Shown here: positions 47,612 through 56,168 of the stretch, in pieces | Layout of the letters: each line of letters opens with the position of its first letter | How positions within the stretch are numbered: position 1 is the stretch's first letter | From: Parasphingopyxis sp. | GTDB lineage: Bacteria > Pseudomonadota > Alphaproteobacteria > Sphingomonadales > Sphingomonadaceae | Length of the DNA: 64,000 bases | Reading direction: 5' to 3' | Assembly (NCBI RefSeq): GCF_028279465.1 | Contig: NZ_JANQNS010000018.1 | Coordinates: forward strand, 62,001-126,000 | Translations under genes and position numbers: made by a program | Notes under the pieces: generated by a model | The model's input: only the letters and a program-made list of their open reading frames with translations | Databases searched by the model: none | What the model was told of the DNA's origin: nothing

Positions 47612-49174
47612 ATGAGCGCTTCACAACCCGTGGAAAAACGCTTTCGCAAGCTCCCGACCGGACTCAAGACCTTAATGCTTCTAGGGCTGGCGCTGCTGCC
47701 GCTCGGGATCGTCGCCATATTCGATTCCATCGATCATGCGAACGATGCCCGCGAACATCGCCACGCCGAAGTCAATCTGCTCACCGAAGTCGGCGCCAAT
47801 CATCTCGATCGGGCGATTTCGGAGCATAGCGAAGACCTGCAAACGGCGCTGACGCGTATCGCAGACACAAGCGCGCCAGAGGAGAATTGCGGGTCGGTTC
47901 TGGCCGATATTTTCGGCGCCGAACCGAATGTCGCCAGACTGACCATATCCGATCAGACAAACGAGATCCTGTGCGTAATCGGCGAAGAGAGCGCGAACGC
48001 GGTGTCGACGTCTGCAACCGCCCCGGGGGAGACGCAGATCGCATTCGATACCGAACGGCCCGCGCTGATCCTGTCCGCATCCGCTGAGCAGGGTAGCGTC
48101 ACAGGATTGATGGAGCTCACCCGTGAATCGCTTGCCCCGTTGCCCCAGCCAGCGGCGCTCGCCAGAAATTATCAGATAACGCTCTCGCGCAATGACGAGA
48201 CGATCATCGTGCGGCCATGGACCGATCATGTTCCGGACGATCGCGTCGTCGTCGCGGAAAAGCCCATCGGCCAGACCGGCCTCATACTCACCGCCCGTTT
48301 TGAAAATGCCCCGCTAACCGCAACCGAACTGTTCACGATAGCTCTGCCGGTGATCATGTGGGCGATTGCCGCCATTCTCGGCTGGATTGCTATCACACTC
48401 CTGTTGATCCGGCCGCTGCGTCAATTGCGCGAGGCGGTGGTCGCGCATGCCGATGGCGTTGCGACCTTCGCAACACCCGATCTTCCGGTGTCGGCGGTCG
48501 AGATTCAGCAGCTCGGCCATGCGTTCGAAGATGCGTTTGAAAAACTGCAAAGCCATGAGGAGCAGCTCGCCGAGGGCCTGAAGGAACAAACGCGCCTGAC
48601 CCGCGAAGTCCATCACCGGGTCAAGAACAATCTGCAGATCATCGCCAGCCTCCTCAATCTGCATGCGCGGGCGGCCAAGTCCGACGATAGCGCCGCTGCC
48701 TATGCGTCCATCCAACGGCGCGTGGATGCGCTGGCAATCGTCCAGCGCAATCTGTTCGCCGAACTCGAAAAGGAGGCGGGGCTGCCGCTGCGCCCGGTTC
48801 TTGCCGAGCTCGCATCGGGCCTGCAACAAAGCGCGCCTGCGAGTGTCGAAATCGCGATTACGCTCGATATCGATCCGATCCGCGTCGGACAGGATATCGC
48901 CGCGCCGGCCTGTTTCCTCGTCACCGAACTGGTCGAACTCGCGATGCTCAGCGAGGAGCGCGCCGAAATCGCCATTGCCGTCACGGCGCTCGACGCGCAG
49001 TGCGCCCGGCTGTCGGTTCGCTCCGCCGCCCTGGCCGAGGCTTCGAAACGGGAGGAATTTTCCCGCTACCGGCGCGTCCTCACCGGCATGGCGCGGCAGT
49101 TACAATCCAGTCTCGACGAAGAGGAATCCGGCACATTATTCACCGTCGTGATCCCAACCCTGGAAAATCCCTAG
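47612..49174 (+). CDS. PhyP-like sensor histidine kinase/phosphatase, degenerate ATP domain
   Basis: 520 residues. Two membrane helices (about 20-39 and 240-266) enclose a periplasmic sensor, then a HAMP-like linker and HisKA_2 with phospho-acceptor region His334/His335 in 'REVHHRVKNNLQ'. The ATP-binding part is unusual: the N box has 'VTELVELAM' in place of NELVTNA, and no DxGxG loop is found in the last 100 residues. In Sphingomonas melonis Fr1 PhyP at this place acts as a PhyR phosphatase, and this gene fits that type. Kinase activity is doubtful. Confidence 0.8.
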   Translation: MSASQPVEKRFRKLPTGLKTLMLLGLALLPLGIVAIFDSIDHANDAREHRHAEVNLLTEVGANHLDRAISEHSEDLQTALTRIADTSAPEENCGSVLADIFGAEPNVARLTISDQTNEILCVIGEESANAVSTSATAPGETQIAFDTERPALILSASAEQGSVTGLMELTRESLAPLPQPAALARNYQITLSRNDETIIVRPWTDHVPDDRVVVAEKPIGQTGLILTARFENAPLTATELFTIALPVIMWAIAAILGWIAITLLLIRPLRQLREAVVAHADGVATFATPDLPVSAVEIQQLGHAFEDAFEKLQSHEEQLAEGLKEQTRLTREVHHRVKNNLQIIASLLNLHARAAKSDDSAAAYASIQRRVDALAIVQRNLFAELEKEAGLPLRPVLAELASGLQQSAPASVEIAITLDIDPIRVGQDIAAPACFLVTELVELAMLSEERAEIAIAVTALDAQCARLSVRSAALAEASKREEFSRYRRVLTGMARQLQSSLDEEESGTLFTVVIPTLENP

Positions 49175-49243
49175 TTTTTCGCACACACAAGTTACTGATT
49201 TAATTGGATTTCGCGATTTTTTTCGCTATCGGCGATTTTTTCG

Positions 49244-49268
49244 GGAACCAAATGCCCCGCCCGTCGTT
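49244..49268 (+). promoter_or_regulatory. Consensus EcfG promoter
   Basis: GGAAC (49244-49248), 16-nt spacer, CGTT (49265-49268), an exact match to the published EcfG consensus. It lies in the intergenic region next to the stress locus, 219 bp before the entericidin-like gene, and directly in front of two C-rich hairpins. Confidence 0.8.
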
Positions 49269-49274
49269 TTGTAG

Positions 49275-49372
49275 TTCGGATAGCGACCTTTTTGCCCCCC
49301 GCTCTCGCTGTCCAAACATTTAGCCCGGAAACGTCTCCATCCCCCCGGAAGGCGTTTCCGGGCTTAATAATT
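49275..49372 (+). ncRNA. Candidate stress-induced small RNA (GsrN-like)
   Basis: Start estimated 7 nt after the -10 of the EcfG promoter. Hairpin 1: AGCGA (49282-49286) pairs with TCGCT (49305-49309) and has CCCCCC in the loop. Hairpin 2: a 12-bp perfect stem (49322-49333 with 49353-49364) also has CCATCCCCCC in its loop and is followed by a short A/T-rich tract that may terminate. Caulobacter GsrN is an EcfG-dependent RNA with C-rich loops, often near the GSR locus. The same signal could instead be the leader of the entericidin gene. Confidence 0.5.
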
Positions 49373-49486
49373 TGGCACGCGCTCCGATCGCGCGATATTC
49401 TCATCTGCCGGCGGAACGCGGCGCCGTTTCAGCCATTATTCATCCTGTGCGCGGCATTGCCGCATTGTAATCATCGGAGACGCCCT

Positions 49487-49612
49487 ATGCCGAAATTCAT
49501 CATCGCATCGCTGGTCGTGGCGAGCTTCGCGCTGTCCGCCTGCAACACCGTCGCCGGGATTGGGCGCGATGTGCAGAGTGTTGGCGAAACGGTCGAAGAA
49601 GTCGCCGAATAG
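49487..49612 (+). CDS. Entericidin-like small lipoprotein
   Basis: 41 residues. Lipobox LSAC with Cys19, preceded by a hydrophobic signal ('IIASLVVASFA'). The C terminus 'NTVAGIGRDVQSVGETVEEVA' is the entericidin EcnA/B pattern. E. coli entericidins are stress-induced lipoproteins. Downstream of an EcfG promoter, so stress-regulated transcription is likely. A longer frame from 49292 is not supported. Confidence 0.85.
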   Translation: MPKFIIASLVVASFALSACNTVAGIGRDVQSVGETVEEVAE

Positions 49613-49634
49613 GCCAGACGATCGCCCGGGTTCT

Positions 49635-50417
49635 TCAGGCGGTTTTCTTCTCTGCGTCCTTCTTCTGACGCCGTTTGTCGGTGAACCAGATGATCACCAG
49701 CGTCAGCTCAAACAGCAGGCATAACGGTATGCCCAGCATGAGCTGGGTAACGGGATCGGGCGGGGTGAAGATCGCGGCGATGATGAATGCGCCGACGATA
49801 ATATATTTGCGCGCCCGGACGAGTTGCGCGCGATCGACGAGCCCGGCCCGGTTCAAGAGCAGGATCAGCACGGGCAAAAGGAATGCGATCCCGAAAATGA
49901 TGATGAAGCGCATGACCAGCGAGAGATAGCTGCCGACCGCCGGCAGCGCCTCCTGATCCAGCCCCCCGACTTCGCCCTGATATCCGAGGAAGAAGCGGAA
50001 CGCGACGGGCATCACGATATAATAAGCGAGCGCCGCGCCGAGCGTGAAAAGCACCGGTGTCGCAAAGAGAAATGGCAGAAACGCGCCTTTTTCGTTCTTG
50101 TATAGCCCGGGCGCGACGAAAGCCCAGATCTGGTTTGCGATCAGCGGGAACGCGATAACGAATGCGCCGAAAACGGCCACCTTGATCTCGACAAAAAAGG
50201 CTTCGTACAGTTGCGTATAGATGAGCTGGCCCTGGCCGTCCCCGAATGCTTCGGTCAAAGGCTGGACAAGGAACTCGAAGATCTCGGTCGCGAAATAGAA
50301 GCAGACGCCGAAGGCAATCGCGAGACCCAGAAAACACCAAAGCAACCGGTTGCGCAGTTCGATCAGATGATCGATCAGCGGCGCGCTGCTTTCATCGATT
50401 TCGGTTTCCTTGTTCAT
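49635..50417 (-). CDS. tatC: Sec-independent translocase subunit TatC
   Basis: 260 residues with six membrane helices, including 'PLIDHLIELRNRLLW' and 'FGIAFLLPVLILLLNRAGLV'. Receptor for twin-arginine signals. The start overlaps the tatB stop by 4 bp (ATGA). Confidence 0.97.
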   Translation of the reverse strand: MNKETEIDESSAPLIDHLIELRNRLLWCFLGLAIAFGVCFYFATEIFEFLVQPLTEAFGDGQGQLIYTQLYEAFFVEIKVAVFGAFVIAFPLIANQIWAFVAPGLYKNEKGAFLPFLFATPVLFTLGAALAYYIVMPVAFRFFLGYQGEVGGLDQEALPAVGSYLSLVMRFIIIFGIAFLLPVLILLLNRAGLVDRAQLVRARKYIIVGAFIIAAIFTPPDPVTQLMLGIPLCLLFELTLVIIWFTDKRRQKKDAEKKTA

Positions 50418-50854
50418 GCCTTGCGATCCGGATCCGGTTCGTCGGGCAGCAGTGGCAGTTGGGATTCGGCTTCGTCCGTCTCATCGCGCGCAGCCGGCGT
50501 CTCAGGATTTGCGGTGCCCTCAGCCTCCGCTGCGGCCTCTGCGGCTTGCGGTTTTTCAAGCGGCTTCATCTGGGCGTCGTCGGAGTGCTCGCCGCCCGCC
50601 TTGTCCTGATATTTTTCCGGCGGATGATCGCGCATGATCTGGGCGTTTTTCTCGGCCCAAACCTTCTCCTGTTCCTCGATCTCGGCCTCGCGGATCATCG
50701 CGTCGATGCCGACCTTGAAATGCCCGGTCATGGCGCGCAACTGGCCGAGCCAGCGTCCCGCCGTGCGCATCGCGATCGGCAAATCCTTGGGACCGATAAT
50801 GATGAGCGCCACGGCCGCGACAAGCAACAGCTCTATTGCACCGATATCGAACAT
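50414..50854 (-). CDS. tatB: Tat translocase subunit TatB
   Basis: 146 residues. One N-terminal membrane helix (about 2-21), the amphipathic helix with 'GPKDLP' and a long charged tail rich in Glu and Ala. Longer than TatA and with Pro in place of Phe-Gly. Operon tatABC. Confidence 0.94.
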   Translation of the reverse strand: MFDIGAIELLLVAAVALIIIGPKDLPIAMRTAGRWLGQLRAMTGHFKVGIDAMIREAEIEEQEKVWAEKNAQIMRDHPPEKYQDKAGGEHSDDAQMKPLEKPQAAEAAAEAEGTANPETPAARDETDEAESQLPLLPDEPDPDRKA

Positions 50855-50917
50855 AGGCGCCGACCACCCTCAAAGCGCGAAAAACATGACCGGCCGTTGC
50901 GGCCGGGCACGAAGATA

Positions 50918-51175
50918 TTAGCTGGCGCTATCCTCGCGCTTCGCTTCGACCGTCGTGTCGGACGGCGGCGCGGGCGGCGCAGGCTGCGGCGCGATGCGCG
51001 GCGGTTCCGACGACGAAGACGATTGCTCGCCCTCATTCTCGTCGTCACGCAAGCCCTTTTTGAAGCTGGTGATCCCCTTGGCGAGATCGCCCATCATGTC
51101 GGAAATGCGCCCACGCCCGAAAAACAGGACGATGAGCAATACAATAATGACTATTTGCCACGGACCTAAAGCCAT
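50918..51175 (-). CDS. tatA: Tat translocase subunit TatA
   Basis: 85 residues: membrane helix 'WQIVIIVLLIVLFFGRGR' with the FGRG hinge, the amphipathic helix 'MMGDLAKGITSFKKGL' and an acidic, Ser/Pro tail. Pore-forming subunit. Confidence 0.95.
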   Translation of the reverse strand: MALGPWQIVIIVLLIVLFFGRGRISDMMGDLAKGITSFKKGLRDDENEGEQSSSSSEPPRIAPQPAPPAPPSDTTVEAKREDSAS

Positions 51176-51201
51176 GAAATTTCTCCTTATCCGCGGCCTA
51201 G

Positions 51202-51780
51202 TTAGTCATCCTGTTCAGCGGATTCCAGTTCGAGCTCTTCGAGCGCGGTATCCACAGGATCGAGCAGCCCGGCAGCTTTGAGATCATCAAGACCGGGTAG
51301 GTCGCGCCGATTCTGTAACCCGAAATGCTGGAGAAAAACAGGGGTTGTGGCATAAATTAACGGTCTTCCTGGCGTTTCCCGGCGTCCGGCCGGGCGCACC
51401 CATCCCGCCTCCATCAGCACATCGAGCGTGCCCTTGGAGATTTGCACGCCGCGAATAGCCTCGATTTCCGCCCGGCTAACCGGTTCGTGATAGGCGATGA
51501 TAGCCAGCGTTTCCGTCGCCGCCCGGCTCAGTTTGCGCGGCTCCTCGCGCTCGCGGCGCAGGACATGCGCCATGTCCGGCGCGGTCTGAAAATGCCAGCG
51601 CTTGCCCCGCTCGACGAGACCGATGCCGCGTCCGGCATAATGATCGGTGAGGTCCGTCAGGGCCGCGCGGACATCGACATCCTCGCCGACCGCCTGTGCG
51701 ATATCGTTGAGCGTCAGCGGTTCTTCGGCCGCGAACAGCGCGGCCTCCACGGCGCGGACATCGTCGCTGATCTCGGTCAT
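51202..51780 (-). CDS. scpB: Segregation and condensation protein B
   Basis: 192 residues. Winged-helix pairs, including 'ETLAIIAYHEPVSRAEIEAIRGV' and 'GWVRPAGRRETPGRPLIYATTPVFLQHFGL', the ScpB motifs. ATG 51780 overlaps the scpA stop (ATGA). Works with ScpA and SMC in condensation. Confidence 0.96.
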   Translation of the reverse strand: MTEISDDVRAVEAALFAAEEPLTLNDIAQAVGEDVDVRAALTDLTDHYAGRGIGLVERGKRWHFQTAPDMAHVLRREREEPRKLSRAATETLAIIAYHEPVSRAEIEAIRGVQISKGTLDVLMEAGWVRPAGRRETPGRPLIYATTPVFLQHFGLQNRRDLPGLDDLKAAGLLDPVDTALEELELESAEQDD

Positions 51781-52547
51781 GTACCTGGTCTCACCAACAA
51801 ATCGGAAAAATGCTCGTCCTGCTGCAACTCGGCCTTGCCCTGCCGGGCGAGTTCGAGCGCGGCGACGAAACTGGATGCCAGGGCCGATTTGCGATAGGCG
51901 CCATCCGCGCTGTTTGGCAGGAAGCTCTCCAGCGTCGCCCAATCGAGCGATTGCCCGACCAGTTTCTCGAGCCGCTCCAGCGCCTCTTCGAGCGTCATCA
52001 CCGGCCGGTGCGCGATGATATGTACAGCCGGCTCTGTCCGCGCGCGCAATTGGCCATAAGCGGCGATCAGATCGTAAAGCTCGGCCTGCCATTTGCTTTT
52101 CCGGATTACGCGGATGCCCTCGGGCGCACCGCGCAGAAATATGTCCCGCCCGATCCGGTCGCGCGCCATCAACCGCGCGCCCGCCTCGCGCATCGCATTG
52201 AGCCGCTGCAACCTGAGCTGCAGCCGCAGCGCGAGTTCCTCGGGACTGGGATCCTCCTGCTCTTCCTTGGGCAGGAGTAGGCAGGATTTGAGATAGGCGA
52301 GCCAGGCCGCCATCACGAGATAATCGGCCGCAATCTCCAGCTTGAGCGCCTTGGCGTCGGCGATGAACGCCAGATATTGCTCAACCAGTTCGAGGATAGA
52401 GATTTCGCGCAGATCGACCTTCTGGGTGCGGGCGAGGCTGAGCAGCAGATCGAGCGGCCCTTCCCAGCCATCGAGATCGAGCGTCAGCCGTTCGGCCTCG
52501 GCGATCTCGGGCGCCTCTTCGAAGATATCCGTATCCGCCTCGTTCAT
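51777..52547 (-). CDS. scpA: Segregation and condensation protein A
   Basis: 256 residues, kleisin of bacterial condensin: 'LDGWEGPLDLLLSLARTQKVDLREISILELVEQYL' at the start and 'PVMTLEEALERLEKLVGQ' in the C-terminal half. Coupled by 4 bp to both nagZ and scpB. Confidence 0.96.
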   Translation of the reverse strand: MNEADTDIFEEAPEIAEAERLTLDLDGWEGPLDLLLSLARTQKVDLREISILELVEQYLAFIADAKALKLEIAADYLVMAAWLAYLKSCLLLPKEEQEDPSPEELALRLQLRLQRLNAMREAGARLMARDRIGRDIFLRGAPEGIRVIRKSKWQAELYDLIAAYGQLRARTEPAVHIIAHRPVMTLEEALERLEKLVGQSLDWATLESFLPNSADGAYRKSALASSFVAALELARQGKAELQQDEHFSDLLVRPGT

Positions 52548-53551
52548 GCCAGCGCCAGAAGCGTGTCGCGCTTCTCGATCAGCGCATCGAGCGCATCAGT
52601 GGTCGCGGCGGGCCGGATGTCCGCCATCGCGCGGTCGAGACGCGCGCGGGATACGTCCGAGATATCGTCGAGCTTCTCGACCGTCCGCTTCATCTCGTCC
52701 ATCCGCCCCCAGCAATTGAGCGCGATATCGCAGCCGGCCGCGACGACATTGACCGCCCGGTCGGACGGATCGCCATCAAGCGCCTGCATGTCGAGATCGT
52801 CGGAAAAGAGCAGGCCATCGAACCCGATCTCGCTCCGAATGATCTCGTCGATCACCGTGGGCGAAAGGGTGGCGCAGCGGTCGGCGTCCCATGCCTCGAA
52901 CACGATATGCGCGGTCATCGCCATCGACGCGCCGGAGAGTGTCTTGAACGGCGCGACATCGGTGGCGAGTTCCTCGGCCGACGCCGTAACGCGGGGCAGC
53001 GCTTTGTGCGTATCGACCATCGCCCGGCCATGGCCCGGAATATGCTTGATCACACCCGCGATGCCCGCCTCGGCAAGCCCGTCGAGCACCGCGCGGCCGA
53101 GCGCCGCGACGCGCATCGGTTCGAAGCCCAGTGCGCGGTCGCCGATCACGTCATGCGCGCCGGGCTGGCGGACATCGAGCAGCGGCAGGCAATCGACGGT
53201 GATCCCGCATTCGGCCAGCGTCAGGCCGATCGCATGGGCGTTGCTCCGCGCCGCCTCAATCGCCGAAATCGGCGCTTTCTCGTATAGCGCGTCGAATTTC
53301 GCCCAAGCCGGAAATTCGGGCCAGACAGGCGGTTTCATACGGGTGACGCGCCCGCCTTCCTGATCGATCAAGATCGGCACATTCTCGCGGCCGGAAATCT
53401 CGCGCAGCTCATCGGTCAGCGCGCGGAGCTGGTCGCGGTCGACGATATTGCGAGCGAAGAGGATATAGCCGGCCGGTTCGCTGTCGCGGAACAGGGCGCG
53501 TTCTTCGTCATTCAGCGTTTCCGCGGCAATGCCAAAGACGACGGGCTTCAT
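52544..53551 (-). CDS. nagZ: Beta-N-acetylhexosaminidase
   Basis: 335 residues, GH3 family, cytoplasmic. KHIPGHG (169-175) with catalytic His174 and nucleophile Asp251 in FSDDLDM. Removes N-acetylglucosamine from muropeptides in wall recycling. It overlaps scpA by 4 bp, so translation is coupled. Confidence 0.95.
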   Translation of the reverse strand: MKPVVFGIAAETLNDEERALFRDSEPAGYILFARNIVDRDQLRALTDELREISGRENVPILIDQEGGRVTRMKPPVWPEFPAWAKFDALYEKAPISAIEAARSNAHAIGLTLAECGITVDCLPLLDVRQPGAHDVIGDRALGFEPMRVAALGRAVLDGLAEAGIAGVIKHIPGHGRAMVDTHKALPRVTASAEELATDVAPFKTLSGASMAMTAHIVFEAWDADRCATLSPTVIDEIIRSEIGFDGLLFSDDLDMQALDGDPSDRAVNVVAAGCDIALNCWGRMDEMKRTVEKLDDISDVSRARLDRAMADIRPAATTDALDALIEKRDTLLALA

Positions 53552-53596
53552 CGCGCTCTCTTGTTTACACTTTCGTTTACGCCCGTGGGGCCGATA

Positions 53597-54340
53597 TCAG
53601 TTCACGACCACGCTGCACGCTTGCCCCGCATTGCGCAAGCGGCTGCACAGCGAACGGGCCGCTTCGCGCGAGCTGGCGGCGGCGCGGAGGCGGTAAAGCG
53701 TGCGCCCGCCTGCCTGCACGGAAGAGACCGAATGGTCCAACGAATTCAATGTGTTATTCTGCCGCGCGATCTGCGCCCAGGCGCTGTTCGCGGCGGCTTC
53801 GCTCGAAAATGCGCCAAGCTGGATAAGTCGGCCGCTGGCGGCCGTCGCGGCTCCCGATGACGCCCCGCCGCTGCTACTTTCGGGCTGCGGCGCGGACTCG
53901 GCGAGCCGGCGGTTGTTGGCGGGTATTCGAGCACTCGACCCACTCGCCACGGGCTCATCTTCACCGGCGGCGACCCGGCGGCCGGCGACGGGCTCTTCGG
54001 GCGCGGCGCTGCGATCGATCCGGCCTTCTGGGCTGCCGCCCTCACTGGCGGCGAACGCGGCATCGCCCTCGCCTTCCACTTCCATGCCGCCCGCTTCGCT
54101 TGGCCGCACGCGATAATCGCCTTCGGGCGCGGCGATGAGCTCGGCGCCGTCCGGCGGCGCGGCGTCGCGATCGCGCAGCCAGAAGATGCCGCCAACCACC
54201 AGCGCGATGGCGATCAGCACGACGAGAACGCCGCCGATCAGTGTCAACAGGCCGACACCCTCTTCGTCATCTTCCTCGACCGCCTCGAGCCACGGCAGCC
54301 GCTCTTCGTCGCGGGCGTCCAGCGCGTCCTCGTTACTCAT
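53597..54340 (-). CDS. SPOR-domain membrane protein
   Basis: 247 residues from ATG 54340 (TGATG overlap with argS). N-terminal acidic tail, one membrane helix (about 28-52, 'LIGGVLVVLIAIALVVGGIFW'), a disordered linker and a C-terminal SPOR domain (about 170-245, 'GRLIQLGAFSSEAAANSAWAQI'). SPOR binds denuded septal glycan. Confidence 0.9.
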   Translation of the reverse strand: MSNEDALDARDEERLPWLEAVEEDDEEGVGLLTLIGGVLVVLIAIALVVGGIFWLRDRDAAPPDGAELIAAPEGDYRVRPSEAGGMEVEGEGDAAFAASEGGSPEGRIDRSAAPEEPVAGRRVAAGEDEPVASGSSARIPANNRRLAESAPQPESSSGGASSGAATAASGRLIQLGAFSSEAAANSAWAQIARQNNTLNSLDHSVSSVQAGGRTLYRLRAAASSREAARSLCSRLRNAGQACSVVVN

Positions 54341-56070
54341 CACTCCATCTCCTCGGCGGCCTCAACCCCCATGATCGAGAGGCCATTTCGGATAATTTGC
54401 CCGATTCCGGCCGCCAATGCCAGCCGTGCGCGGGTCAAATCCGGGTCGTTAACCACCAATAGCCGTTTCTCCGCATGGTCATTGCCGCGATTCCAAAGCG
54501 CGTGAAATTCCGCAGCAATATCAAACAGGTAAAAGGCTATGCGGTGGGGTTCATAGGCGCTCGCCGCCGCCTCGACGATCCGCGGGAATTGCGCCGCGCG
54601 CTTCACCAGTGCGAGTTCCTCCGCGTCCAGCAGGTCCAGATCGGCATCCGCATCGAGCGCGATCCCCTCGACCGCCGCCTTGCGATGGACCGAACTGATC
54701 CGGGCATGCGCATATTGAACGTAGAAGACCGGATTATCCTTCGAGGCCTCGACGACTTTCGCGAAATCGAAGTCCATCTGCGCATCGGCCTTGCGCGTCA
54801 GCATCGTGAAGCGCACGACATCCTTGCCGACTTCCTCGACCATATCGGCGAGCGTGACGAAGCTACCCGAGCGTTTCGACATCTTCACCGGCTCGCCATC
54901 GCGCAGCAGCCGGACCATCTGGACGAGCTTCACATCGAATTCCGTCTCGCCGCCGGTCAGCGCTTCGACCGCCGCCTTGATCCGCTTGACCGTGCCGGCA
55001 TGATCGGCGCCCCAGATATCGATAAGGATATCGGCCTTTTCCGCCTTCTGATAATGATAGGCCATGTCGTTGCCGAAATAGGTCCATGACCCGTCGGATT
55101 TCTTGATCGGCCGGTCCTGATCGTCGCCGAAATCGGTCGAGCGGAACAGCGGCAGCTCGACCGGCTCCCAATCCTCATCCGCCTTGCCCTTCGGCTTTTC
55201 GAGCATACCCTCATAGATCAGCCCGCGATTGCGCAGCTCCTCTTCTGCCGCCTGCGGTTTGCCCGCCGCGACCAGCTCGGCTTCCGACGAAAAGAGATCG
55301 TGATGAATGCCGATCAGCGCCAGATCCGCGCGGATCCGGTCCATCATCGCAGCCACCGCGCGTTCGCGGAACCGCATCAGCCAGACGGTTTCATGTTCGC
55401 GGGCATAGTCTTCGCTAAATTCTTCCGCCAGCGCCTCGCCCACGGGAATGAGATAATCGCCCGGATAGAGGCCTTCGGGTATCTCGCCGATATCCTCGCC
55501 CAGCGCCTCGCGATATCTGAGATGCACCGAGCGCGCGAGCGTATCGACCTGCCCGCCGGCATCGTTGACATAATATTCGCGGATAACGGCATGCCCCGCA
55601 TATTCGAGCAGATTGGCGAGTGCGTCGCCGACGACCGCGCCGCGCACATGGCCCATATGCATCGGCCCGGTCGGATTGGCCGACACATATTCCACATTCG
55701 CCGTGCGCCCCGCGCCCATATCCGAGCGGCCATAATCCGCGCCAAGCTCGCCTATCCGGCGCAGCTCATCGCGCCAGGCCGCATCGTCGAGCCGGATATT
55801 GATGAAGCCCGGTCCCGCGATATCCGCCTCCGCTACGCCATCGACCTCGGCCAGCTTCGGCGCGATCAGTTCGGCCAGCGCGCGCGGATTCATGCGCGCC
55901 GGTTTGGCCAGCACCATCGCCGCATTGGTCGCCAGATCGCCATGCGCAGGATCGCGCGGCGGCTCGACCGCGACATTCTTGGGGTCTAGACCCGCAGGCA
56001 GTTTGCTGGCCGTTTCGAGCTTGTCGATGATATCGCCGAGAATGTCGGCAAACCGCTTGTAAATCGTCAC
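54340..56070 (-). CDS. argS: Arginyl-tRNA synthetase
   Basis: 576 residues from GTG 56070, giving the MTIYKRFAD opening; a TTG 15 bp upstream is an alternative. Class I motifs HMGH (138-141) and KMSKR. C-terminal DALR anticodon-binding domain. Coupled to the SPOR gene. Confidence 0.96.
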   Translation of the reverse strand: MTIYKRFADILGDIIDKLETASKLPAGLDPKNVAVEPPRDPAHGDLATNAAMVLAKPARMNPRALAELIAPKLAEVDGVAEADIAGPGFINIRLDDAAWRDELRRIGELGADYGRSDMGAGRTANVEYVSANPTGPMHMGHVRGAVVGDALANLLEYAGHAVIREYYVNDAGGQVDTLARSVHLRYREALGEDIGEIPEGLYPGDYLIPVGEALAEEFSEDYAREHETVWLMRFRERAVAAMMDRIRADLALIGIHHDLFSSEAELVAAGKPQAAEEELRNRGLIYEGMLEKPKGKADEDWEPVELPLFRSTDFGDDQDRPIKKSDGSWTYFGNDMAYHYQKAEKADILIDIWGADHAGTVKRIKAAVEALTGGETEFDVKLVQMVRLLRDGEPVKMSKRSGSFVTLADMVEEVGKDVVRFTMLTRKADAQMDFDFAKVVEASKDNPVFYVQYAHARISSVHRKAAVEGIALDADADLDLLDAEELALVKRAAQFPRIVEAAASAYEPHRIAFYLFDIAAEFHALWNRGNDHAEKRLLVVNDPDLTRARLALAAGIGQIIRNGLSIMGVEAAEEME

Positions 56071-56168
56071 GCTATCGCCACCCAATAGTGCAGAACGGGC
56101 GCTATAGGGGATAGCTCGACCGCTCGTCCATCAGCATATCCGTCAGCCGTACACCGGACGCGAAAAGA

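Noticed and set aside
49292-49612. 106-codon version of the entericidin gene
   Set aside because: The extension covers the hairpin region and lacks similarity; the lipobox fits only the start at 49487.
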